From positions 1-5,018 of the forward strand of contig UQJF01000169.1 of the NCBI GenBank assembly GCA_900541315.1: a stretch of 5,018 bases of DNA, in the 5' to 3' direction. Below the pieces are notes generated by a model. It had not been told where the DNA came from, ran no database searches, and saw only the letters and a list, made by a program, of their open reading frames with translations. Source of the stretch: an uncultured Clostridium sp. Its GTDB lineage: Bacteria; Bacillota; Clostridia; Lachnospirales; Lachnospiraceae. A program made the translations under genes and the position numbers. Shown in pieces: positions 1-4,929 of the stretch; the first letter of the stretch is position 1, and each line of letters starts with the position of its first letter.

Positions 1-40
1 AATTTTATCAGAAAAGGGGCGTGTTCACAATTTATTTACT

Positions 41-57
41 CATGCGTTTGTCATGCG
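41..57. repeat. Direct repeat CATGCG, 11-bp period
   Basis: CATGCG occurs at 41-46 and again at 52-57, separated by TTTGT, so the copies lie on the same face of the helix about one turn apart. It sits in the 128-bp stretch downstream of the Hcp-like gene, which otherwise holds only AT-rich sequence and one short hairpin. It could be a protein-binding site belonging to something left of the window, or chance. Confidence 0.2.
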
Positions 58-69
58 CTAATACTTATC

Positions 70-90
70 TGGCATTTTTGCCAAATTTTT
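70..90 (+). terminator. Weak terminator-like hairpin
   Basis: TGGCA (70-74) and TGCCA (79-83) form a 5-bp stem with a TTTT loop, followed by AA and a run of five T (86-90). The orientation would stop plus-strand transcription arriving from left of the window. It does not serve the minus-strand operon ending at 129 because no T run follows on that strand. The short stem makes this tentative. Confidence 0.25.
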
Positions 91-128
91 CTAAAACTTT
101 TCTAAAGCCTTACTTTTACAGATACTGT

Positions 129-641
129 TTACAGCAGTTCTTTTACTGTGATCTCTGCAGCATCCATTTCTTCTATAGCCGGGAGTATTTTCTCCGGTTC
201 CCAGTCCTCTGCCAGGATAAAAAGTCCTTTGTAAACAGCAGCCATGATATCCTGGAAACGGCTGTCTTTTTCATTTCCATTTTCAATAACTTTAAATACA
301 TCCCCTCCTGTTTTTTTCAATCCTGAAAACAGGCGTATCTTAAGAGAGCGTACCTGGACCGGTCCGTTCCAGAAGCGGTCCATATCGTAATCGTCTGTAT
401 TTCCGCACTTTGCCACGCAGGTGGCGCAGCCTGGGGCAACTGCCAGTTTTTCAGCCCTTACCTGTTCTAACTGCTTCTCAAGCTCTTTTTCATCTGCATC
501 CACTCTTACCAGGACAGACAGGGCGCATGTTACCACCCTGTCTGTGTTTTCTGTCTTTAAATGACTATATGTGGTCCTGGCAAGTCCGATCAAAGCTCCT
601 GTAAGAATATCTTCCAGCTTTTTCTCTCCCTGAAGTCCCAT
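129..641 (-). CDS. Small Hcp-like (hybrid cluster protein middle-domain) protein
   Basis: A 170-residue soluble protein resembling the all-helical middle region of hybrid cluster protein (often annotated hydroxylamine reductase). Recognisable parts are the ALIGLARTT helix near residues 16-24, a cysteine cluster C72-x2-C75-x3-C79 followed by GNTDDYDM, an RSLK helix at about 98-101, and a C-terminal helical stretch ending in LAEDWEPEKILPAIEEM. It is far shorter than full Hcp (roughly 540 residues) and lacks the N-terminal cubane cysteine motif and the C-terminal domain that completes the hybrid-cluster site. The three cysteines could bind an Fe-S cluster or a metal, but catalysis as in Hcp is not expected. 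The start is supported by AGGAG at 651-647, five bases upstream. It is the last gene of a three-gene operon, two bases after the cupin stop, so translation is probably coupled. Family assignment is from remembered motifs and is moderately sure; function is unknown. Confidence 0.75.
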   Translation of the reverse strand: MGLQGEKKLEDILTGALIGLARTTYSHLKTENTDRVVTCALSVLVRVDADEKELEKQLEQVRAEKLAVAPGCATCVAKCGNTDDYDMDRFWNGPVQVRSLKIRLFSGLKKTGGDVFKVIENGNEKDSRFQDIMAAVYKGLFILAEDWEPEKILPAIEEMDAAEITVKELL

Positions 642-643
642 TT

Positions 644-651
644 TTACTCCT
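644..651 (-). promoter_or_regulatory. RBS overlapping upstream stop codon (coupling)
   Basis: The AGGAG ribosome binding site of the Hcp-like gene (651-647) lies in the last codons of the cupin gene and touches its TAA stop (646-644). Ribosomes finishing the cupin end almost on the next start codon, which favours coupled, stoichiometric translation of the two proteins. Confidence 0.7.
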
Positions 652-988
652 GCTCTGTTGGAAATACAACGGTCAACAGCATTTTAAAGGTTTCTTCCGC
701 ATAAACAGCGTGAGGAACCTTTGCTGGCATAATAAGAACGTCACCAACGCAGCAGAAATGCTCTTTTCCGCCTACTGTAAACTTGCCTTTTCCCTCTAAC
801 ACCTGTACCATGGCATCGCCTGTGGAATCATGGGTGCTGATCTCTTCACCTTTGTCAAATGCAAATAAGGTTATACTTACAGCTTTGTTCTGGGCCAGTG
901 TACGGCTGACGATCTGACCTGGCTGCACAGTTACCTGGTCTGCTAATGGAAGTACGGTTTCGTGTTCAATGTTTTTAATAAATGCCAT
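644..988 (-). CDS. Small single-domain cupin protein
   Basis: A 114-residue cupin, one beta-barrel long, without signal peptide or membrane segments. The first cupin motif is degenerate: EEISTHDSTGDAMVQVLEG keeps one histidine but has serine where the second histidine usually lies. The second motif, GDVLIMPAKVPHAVYA, keeps the P-x4-H pattern. This variant is common in small anaerobe cupins of the COG1917 kind. It may bind a metal with fewer protein ligands, or a small ligand; no reaction can be assigned. A CC pair follows the HF at the middle of the barrel (HFCCVGD), which could be redox-active or metal-binding. The start has AGGAG at 1002-998, nine bases upstream. It lies between a ferredoxin-type gene and an Hcp-like gene on the same strand, so a role in redox or nitrosative stress, for example sensing or metal handling, is an inference from context only. 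Confidence 0.85.
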   Translation of the reverse strand: MAFIKNIEHETVLPLADQVTVQPGQIVSRTLAQNKAVSITLFAFDKGEEISTHDSTGDAMVQVLEGKGKFTVGGKEHFCCVGDVLIMPAKVPHAVYAEETFKMLLTVVFPTEQE

Positions 989-1011
989 TTTTGTTTACTC
1001 CTGCTATGATC

Positions 1012-1084
1012 TTTTCCCCGCCTGCTGGGCGGGGAGTGATATCCATTTTGCTTTTTATTTTTTTCCCAGCCACCGGGCGGAGAG
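1012..1084 (-). repeat. Two related GC-rich hairpins between operon genes
   Basis: The 100-bp gap between the ferredoxin and cupin genes contains two related segments, 1012-1036 and 1061-1084. Both begin TTTTCCC and end GGGCGGnGAG on the plus strand. The first folds strongly: CCCCGCC (1016-1022) pairs with GGCGGGG (1028-1034) around TGCTG, extendable by T-A. The second is a weaker version with a GCC/GGC core. On the minus-strand transcript neither is followed by a T run, so they are not ordinary terminators. They could be mRNA processing or stability elements that give the ferredoxin gene a different expression level from the downstream genes. Confidence 0.55.
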
Positions 1085-1088
1085 ACAG

Positions 1089-1814
1089 TTAATCCAGTAT
1101 CTTACCATCAATAGAAATGGTCACCACCTGCCACGGAATAAACTTTCCGCTGTTTTTTAAAGCTTTGATGGCCGCCTGCTCCAGACCGCCGCAGCATGGA
1201 ACTTCCATGCGCACTAAAGTGACGCTCTTGATATCATTTGCTGCAATGATCTCCGCCAATTTTTCACTGTAATCGCAGTCATCTAATTTTGGACATCCGA
1301 TGAGAGTTACTTTGCCTTTTACAAAATCCTTATGGAAGTTTCCATAGGCATAGGCAGTACAGTCTGCTGCAATCAGCAGCTTTGCCTGATCAAAATATGG
1401 TGCCTTGATCGGTGCCAGCTTGATCTGTACCGGCCAGTTGCTTAACTGGGAAGTAATCGGCGCTGCACTTAATGCGCTTTCTTCTGCCTGGTCTGCTTGC
1501 TGGTTTTTACGGTTCATCTGACGCATACGGGTTCCCGGACATCCGCCTGCCGGTGCCGGATGAGCGCCTGCTGCTTTTTTCTTCTTATTTTCAAGTACAG
1601 CTGCCTCATCATATGCAGCTGCCTCTCTTTCTATAAAGGAAATGGCGCCCGCCGGACAGGCTGGAAGGCAATCGCCTAAACCATCACAATAATCATCTCT
1701 TAATAATTTCGCCTTGCCATTTACCATTCCAATGGCACTTTCGTGACAGGCCTGGGCACAAAGTCCACAGCCATTACATTTTTCTTCATCAATATGAACG
1801 ATCCTGCGTATCAT
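1089..1814 (-). CDS. Ferredoxin-domain Fe-S protein, Hcp-associated type
   Basis: A 241-residue cytoplasmic iron-sulfur protein, probably an electron carrier, first gene of the operon. Residues 1-60 form a two-cluster ferredoxin domain: C13-x2-C16-x2-C19-x3-C23 is a full first motif, while the second reads C43-DGLGD-C49-x3-C53-P, with leucine 46 where a cysteine normally lies. One [4Fe-4S] and perhaps one [3Fe-4S] cluster are therefore expected. Residues 70-120 are a lysine/alanine/glutamine-rich linker containing GGCPG (C92). Residues 122-241 form a second domain with C152 (ADCTAYAYGNFHKDF), C174-P, C180 and a C207-C208-GG motif, suggesting a further Fe-S or redox-thiol site. In anaerobes lacking the Hcr reductase, ferredoxin-like partners (called FrdX in HcpR regulon studies) are thought to serve Hcp; this may be such a protein. 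The start has AAGGAGGT at 1828-1821, six bases upstream of ATG. Confident as a Fe-S protein, less so on its partner. Confidence 0.88.
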   Translation of the reverse strand: MIRRIVHIDEEKCNGCGLCAQACHESAIGMVNGKAKLLRDDYCDGLGDCLPACPAGAISFIEREAAAYDEAAVLENKKKKAAGAHPAPAGGCPGTRMRQMNRKNQQADQAEESALSAAPITSQLSNWPVQIKLAPIKAPYFDQAKLLIAADCTAYAYGNFHKDFVKGKVTLIGCPKLDDCDYSEKLAEIIAANDIKSVTLVRMEVPCCGGLEQAAIKALKNSGKFIPWQVVTISIDGKILD

Positions 1815-1826
1815 TTCTATACCTCC

Positions 1827-1855
1827 TTGACATTATACAAGAAATATACTACAAT
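1827..1855 (+). promoter_or_regulatory. Promoter of the CRP/FNR regulator gene
   Basis: A perfect -35 TTGACA (1827-1832), a 17-bp spacer and -10 TACAAT (1850-1855, five of six consensus bases) predict transcription starting near 1862. This is a strong sigma-A type promoter that needs no activator. It overlaps the operon promoter on the other strand, so one polymerase would exclude the other. Confidence 0.75.
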
Positions 1856-1871
1856 CACCTGCAAATGTATG
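1836..1871 (-). promoter_or_regulatory. Activator-dependent promoter of the Fe-S/cupin/Hcp-like operon
   Basis: Reading the minus strand, TATATT (1848-1843) fits a -10 box, giving a start near 1836 and a 22-base leader. The -35 position (1871-1866) reads CATACA, a poor match, as expected for a promoter needing an activator. The palindrome at 1870-1885 is then centred exactly at -41.5, the class II position of FNR and CRP activators. A competing -10, TATAAT at 1837-1832, would start transcription at about 1825, inside the ribosome binding site, and is less likely. Confidence 0.5.
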
Positions 1872-1885
1872 TTGTTCTGACAACA
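1870..1885. promoter_or_regulatory. FNR/CRP-type operator palindrome
   Basis: TGTTGT (1870-1875), spacer TCTG, ACAACA (1880-1885) form a perfect 6-4-6 inverted repeat, the geometry of FNR-family sites. It lies between a CRP/FNR regulator gene and the divergent operon, at -41.5 from the predicted operon start and centred near +16 from the predicted regulator start. Binding would activate the operon and block the regulator's own transcription. In RNA it could also form a small hairpin three bases upstream of the regulator's Shine-Dalgarno core. Confidence 0.65.
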
Positions 1886-1887
1886 AA

Positions 1888-1892
1888 AGGAG
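1888..1892 (+). promoter_or_regulatory. Ribosome binding site fixing the regulator start
   Basis: AGGAG lies five bases before the ATG at 1898. The in-frame upstream ATG at 1865 has no ribosome binding site, would start about 3 bases after the predicted transcription start, and would translate through the operator. The start at 1898 is therefore preferred, and it gives the usual family N terminus. Confidence 0.85.
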
Positions 1893-1897
1893 AGAAA

Positions 1898-2563
1898 ATG
1901 GATCATAAATTGTTGGAAAATGCACCCTTATTTAAAGATGTAGCCCCGGAAGAGATCGATGCCATGCTCCAGTGCCTTGGCACGGAAGAAAAGGAATACG
2001 AAAAAGGCGAGATCATCTTCCACGCCGGAGATGTGATCCATTCCATCGGACTGGTCCTTACCGGCCGGGTCCAGATCGAAAATGATGATCTCTGGGGCAA
2101 TAAAAGTGTTCTGGAAAGCGTGGGGCCCGGCTTTGCCTTTGCGGAAAGCTATGCCTGTCTTCCCGGAGAACCCCTTATGGTCTCGGCGATTGCAGCTGAG
2201 CCTTCAAGGATCCTGTTTTTAGATACAGGCCGGGTACTGACCGCCTATCCATCTGCCTGCTCCCATCACAGCCGCTTAGTCCAGAACCTGTTATATATTT
2301 CTTCCCAGAAAAATTTAAACCTGTCCCGCCGTATCTTCCACACCTCTTCCAAGTCCATACGGAGCCGCCTGTTATCTTATCTGTCCTTCCAGGCTGCTAA
2401 AGCAGGAAGCCAGGATTTTTATATTCCTTTTAACAGACAGCAGTTAGCCGACTATTTAAGCATTGACCGAAGCGCTATGTCCGCAGAGCTTAGTAAAATG
2501 CGAAAAGAAGGGATACTGGAGACAGATAAAAATCATTTTGTTTTAAAGTCAGACCTGCTGTAG
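1898..2563 (+). CDS. CRP/FNR-family transcriptional regulator, HcpR-like context
   Basis: A 221-residue regulator with an N-terminal cyclic-nucleotide-binding-like beta barrel (about 10-115; GEIIFHAGD at 37-45, LTGRVQI at 54-60, GPGFAFAES at 76-84), a dimerisation helix (about 122-150) and a C-terminal winged helix. The helix-turn-helix is RQQLADYLSIDRSAMSAEL, 180-198, with DRSAMS at the recognition helix. The barrel lacks the arginine-serine pair that binds cAMP phosphate in CRP. The protein lacks the N-terminal cysteine cluster of E. coli FNR; its cysteines are C26, C87 and C121. Its ligand is therefore neither clearly cAMP nor oxygen through an FNR cluster. Divergence from an operon encoding a ferredoxin-like protein and an Hcp-like protein resembles HcpR regulators, which respond to nitric oxide or nitrite, so that role is suggested but unproven. 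It probably represses itself and activates the operon through the palindrome at 1870-1885. A strong terminator ends the gene. Confidence 0.92.
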   Translation: MDHKLLENAPLFKDVAPEEIDAMLQCLGTEEKEYEKGEIIFHAGDVIHSIGLVLTGRVQIENDDLWGNKSVLESVGPGFAFAESYACLPGEPLMVSAIAAEPSRILFLDTGRVLTAYPSACSHHSRLVQNLLYISSQKNLNLSRRIFHTSSKSIRSRLLSYLSFQAAKAGSQDFYIPFNRQQLADYLSIDRSAMSAELSKMRKEGILETDKNHFVLKSDLL

Positions 2564-2580
2564 CAGCAGGTCTGTTTTTT
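2550..2580 (+). terminator. Intrinsic terminator with the stop codon as its loop
   Basis: CAGACCTGCTG (2550-2560) pairs perfectly with CAGCAGGTCTG (2564-2574), an 11-bp stem. The three-base loop TAG is the regulator's stop codon, and six T follow, then G and more T. The left arm encodes the last three full codons of the protein. There is no good T run on the other side, so it works mainly for the plus strand, though the convergent gene ending at 2584 also runs into it. Confidence 0.9.
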
Positions 2581-2583
2581 GTT

Positions 2584-3198
2584 TTATCTTCTGGCTTCTC
2601 TTGTTTTTTCGATCAGCCTGCGTATTCCCTGTTCCGGATAAGAAAGCAGTGCTCCAAAATCTACAGCCAGCTGGTAACGTTCTTCCTCGGTTCCGCCACA
2701 CTGGCTTTCCAGCTCTTTCTGGCGTTTTTTCAGTTCCAGATAGGTCTCATAAACGTCCTGGGTACGGAAAAACAAATAATTATATTTATCCTGGTTTGCC
2801 TCTGCCAAAAACAGATCCGTAATCAGCGCCTCATCCTGTGGATGATAAAGGATCCCGTATTTCTCGCAAAGCCGCTTTACCTGGGGCAGATAGGAGTCAC
2901 GCTCTGCCTTTGTATCACATGGATGGCTCATCGCCAGCTTTTTAAGGCCGGATGCCACCATTTCACAAAAGCTGTCCATAACACCGCACTCATAAGAGTA
3001 ATGATCAATCGGCACTTCCTTCTCTGCTTCCTCTAAAAGCACATACTCATCCTTATCCAGTGAAAGAGGTATTCCCGATACGCTTGTAACATTCGCTCCC
3101 CCATACCAGGTGCTGTCCACCTGAAAAATGTCTCCTATCTGATATTCTGCAGAATACTCGTCATTTTTTCGGATGATCTTTATTTTTTGTTTATCCAT
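2584..3198 (-). CDS. Conserved-looking hypothetical protein, unknown function
   Basis: I do not recognise this 204-residue protein. It has no signal peptide or membrane segment and is rich in charged residues, so it should be cytoplasmic. Residues 1-57 look beta-rich, with IGDIFQVDSTWYGGANVTSVSGIPL around 21-45 and an acidic end at 48-60, possibly a small barrel. The rest looks mostly helical, with DLFLAEANQDKYNYLFFRTQDVYETYLELKKRQKELE as the most distinctive stretch and a basic C terminus (RRLIEKTREARR). Five or so scattered cysteines form no metal motif. The start is supported by AAGGAGGT at 3216-3209, ten bases before ATG, and a promoter at 3277-3249. It stands alone, convergent with the regulator and divergent from the ABC-F gene, so neighbours give no strong hint. 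Codon use looks like its neighbours, and it is intact. Confidence 0.85.
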   Translation of the reverse strand: MDKQKIKIIRKNDEYSAEYQIGDIFQVDSTWYGGANVTSVSGIPLSLDKDEYVLLEEAEKEVPIDHYSYECGVMDSFCEMVASGLKKLAMSHPCDTKAERDSYLPQVKRLCEKYGILYHPQDEALITDLFLAEANQDKYNYLFFRTQDVYETYLELKKRQKELESQCGGTEEERYQLAVDFGALLSYPEQGIRRLIEKTREARR

Positions 3199-3248
3199 AA
3201 GCAGTTTTACCTCCTTGCTGCAGCTTCAACATACATCTTATTTGCCTC

Positions 3249-3277
3249 ATCTTAACATATTCCCCCTCAAACCTCAA
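3249..3277 (-). promoter_or_regulatory. Promoter of the hypothetical gene
   Basis: On the minus strand, TTGAGG (3277-3272), a 17-bp spacer and TAAGAT (3254-3249) form a sigma-A type promoter. TGT directly before the -10 box gives an extended -10 (TGnTAAGAT), which compensates for the imperfect hexamers. Transcription would start near 3242, about 44 bases before the start codon. Confidence 0.5.
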
Positions 3278-3294
3278 TAGCTGTGAAAAACCGG

Positions 3295-3323
3295 TTGCCA
3301 TAGCCCATTTTCTCATGTAGAAT
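3295..3323 (+). promoter_or_regulatory. Promoter of the ABC-F gene
   Basis: TTGCCA (3295-3300) and TAGAAT (3318-3323) are each five-of-six matches to the sigma-A consensus, with the ideal 17-bp spacing. Transcription would start near 3330, leaving a leader of about 43 bases with AAGGAG at 3356-3361. The leader is too short for a typical ribosome-stalling attenuator. Confidence 0.6.
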
Positions 3324-3328
3324 GGGCT
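3302..3328. promoter_or_regulatory. Inverted repeat embedded in the ABC-F promoter
   Basis: AGCCCATT (3302-3309) and AATGGGCT (3321-3328) are perfect inverted repeats separated by 11 bp, centre to centre 19 bp, about two helical turns. The left arm fills the spacer just after the -35 box and the right arm covers most of the -10 box and the bases before the start site. Because it largely precedes the predicted start, it should act as DNA, for example an operator, rather than as an RNA hairpin. No regulator gene lies next to it. Confidence 0.45.
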
Positions 3329-3372
3329 TATCTATGCTGCCATCTATTGTTTTGTAAGGAGACAAATTTGTA

Positions 3373-4929
3373 ATGAGTATATTAAATGTAGAACATTTAA
3401 GTCACGGTTTTGGAGACCGGGCTATTTTTCAGGATGTGTCTTTCAGGCTTTTAAAGGGAGAACACATTGGTCTTGTGGGTGCTAATGGTGAAGGCAAATC
3501 CACTTTTATGAATATCATCACCGGAAAACTGATGCCTGATGAAGGCAAAGTGGAATGGGCAAAAAATGTAAATGTAGGCTATCTGGACCAGCATACGGTC
3601 CTGGAAAAGGGTATGACCATCCGCGAAGTATTAAAAAGTGCTTTCGCTCCCCTTTTTGAAATGGAAGAGCGCATGAACCATATCTGCGACAATATGGGGG
3701 ATGCAGATGAAGCGCAGATGAATACCATGATGGAAGAGCTGGGAACGATCCAGGATCTTTTAATGGCCCATGATTTTTATGTGATCGACTCTAAAGTAGA
3801 GGAGGTCGGCCGTGCTCTTGGGTTGGATGAGATCGGTATGGACCGTGACGTAACGGAGCTTTCCGGCGGTCAAAGAACCAAGGTCCTTCTTGGAAAGCTG
3901 CTGCTTCAGAAACCGGATATCCTTCTTCTTGACGAGCCTACCAACTATCTGGACGTACAGCATATTGAATGGCTGAAGCGGTATCTTCAGGAATACGAAA
4001 ATGCTTTTATCCTGATCTCCCATGATATCCCGTTTTTAAACAGCGTCATCAACCTGATCTATCACATGGAAAACCAGCGTCTGGACCGTTATGTAGGCGA
4101 TTATGATAAGTTCCAGGAGGTTTATGCTGTAAAAAAAGCCCAGTTAGAGGCTGCCTATAAACGCCAGCAGCAGGAGATCGCAGAACTGGAAGATTTCGTA
4201 GCCAGAAACAAAGCCCGTGTTTCCACCAGAAATATGGCTATGTCCCGCCAAAAGAAGCTTGATAAAATGGAAGTGATCGAACTGGCAAAGGAAAAACCAA
4301 AGCCAGAATTTAATTTCCTGGAAGCCCGCACTCCAGGTAAATATATTTTTGAGACTAAAGATCTGATCATCGGATACGATGAGCCTCTTTCCCGTCCTTT
4401 AAACCTGACTATGGAACGGGGGCAGAAATGCGTTTTAGTAGGTGCAAATGGTATTGGAAAAACCACGCTTTTAAAAAGTATCCTTGGACTGACACCAGCT
4501 TTAAGCGGTTCTGTAGAACTGGGAGATTATCTTTCCATCGGATATTTTGAACAGGAAATGGCTCCCCGCAATACTACCACCTGTCTGGATGAGATCTGGA
4601 AGGAATTCCCGTCTTATACCCAGTATCAGGTGCGCTCCGCCCTTGCAAAATGCGGTCTGACCACAAAGCACATTGAAAGCCAGGTCCGCGTATTAAGCGG
4701 CGGTGAGCAGGCCAAAGTACGCCTGTGCAAGCTGATCAACCGTGAAACCAATGTTCTTCTTTTAGACGAGCCTACCAACCATCTGGATGCAGATGCAAAA
4801 GAAGAATTAAAACGTGCCTTAAAGGCTTACAAAGGAAGCATCCTTCTCATCTGCCATGAACCGGATTTTTATGAAGGTCTGGCTACAGATGTATGGGACT
4901 GCAGAGACTGGGCACTGCGTTTATCATGA
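3373..4929 (+). CDS. ABC-F family ATPase (ribosome-associated type)
   Basis: A 518-residue soluble protein with two ABC ATPase domains and no membrane segment, the ABC-F layout. These proteins bind the ribosome's E site and act in translation or antibiotic protection rather than transport. Domain 1 has Walker A GANGEGKST (36-44), signature LSGGQ (163-167), Walker B DILLLDEPTN (182-191; catalytic E188) and switch H217. Domain 2 has Walker A GANGIGKTT (357-365), LSGGEQ (441-446), Walker B NVLLLDEPTN (460-469; E466) and H495, in an unusual C-H-E context where S-H-D is common. Between them, about 245-302, lies the charged helical-hairpin linker (EIAELEDFVARNKA and SRQKKLDKME) expected to reach toward P-site tRNA. 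All ATPase residues are intact. The start has AAGGAG eleven bases upstream. No adjacent drug-resistance genes point to a resistance role, and the linker tip cannot be assigned to a known subfamily by eye. Confidence 0.93.
   Translation: MSILNVEHLSHGFGDRAIFQDVSFRLLKGEHIGLVGANGEGKSTFMNIITGKLMPDEGKVEWAKNVNVGYLDQHTVLEKGMTIREVLKSAFAPLFEMEERMNHICDNMGDADEAQMNTMMEELGTIQDLLMAHDFYVIDSKVEEVGRALGLDEIGMDRDVTELSGGQRTKVLLGKLLLQKPDILLLDEPTNYLDVQHIEWLKRYLQEYENAFILISHDIPFLNSVINLIYHMENQRLDRYVGDYDKFQEVYAVKKAQLEAAYKRQQQEIAELEDFVARNKARVSTRNMAMSRQKKLDKMEVIELAKEKPKPEFNFLEARTPGKYIFETKDLIIGYDEPLSRPLNLTMERGQKCVLVGANGIGKTTLLKSILGLTPALSGSVELGDYLSIGYFEQEMAPRNTTTCLDEIWKEFPSYTQYQVRSALAKCGLTTKHIESQVRVLSGGEQAKVRLCKLINRETNVLLLDEPTNHLDADAKEELKRALKAYKGSILLICHEPDFYEGLATDVWDCRDWALRLS

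Noticed and set aside
118..134. ACAG-ATA-CTGT and CTGT-TT-ACAG short palindromes at the end of the Hcp-like gene
   Set aside because: Four-bp stems with no T run on the minus strand; not a credible terminator, so the operon's end is unresolved.
21..326. 101-residue plus-strand open frame
   Set aside because: It starts in AT-rich non-coding sequence without a ribosome binding site and runs antisense through the Hcp-like gene; its phenylalanine- and cysteine-rich product is a typical shadow.
1832..1837. TATAAT on the minus strand as the operon -10 box
   Set aside because: It is a perfect hexamer, but the start it predicts falls within the Shine-Dalgarno sequence and no good -35 lies at 16-18 bp. 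It is kept only as an alternative to TATATT at 1848-1843.
1865..1897. Upstream in-frame ATG extending the regulator by 11 residues
   Set aside because: No ribosome binding site, almost at the predicted transcription start, and the extension would be encoded by the operator; the ATG at 1898 has AGGAG at proper spacing.
3362..3371. Palindrome ACAAATTTGT between the ABC-F ribosome binding site and start codon
   Set aside because: Perfect but only 10 bp, AT-rich and without a loop; likely chance.
3760..4466. Minus-strand open frames inside the ABC-F gene (3760-4023 and 4155-4466)
   Set aside because: They are antisense to a gene with intact conserved ATPase motifs, lack ribosome binding sites and look like no protein family.
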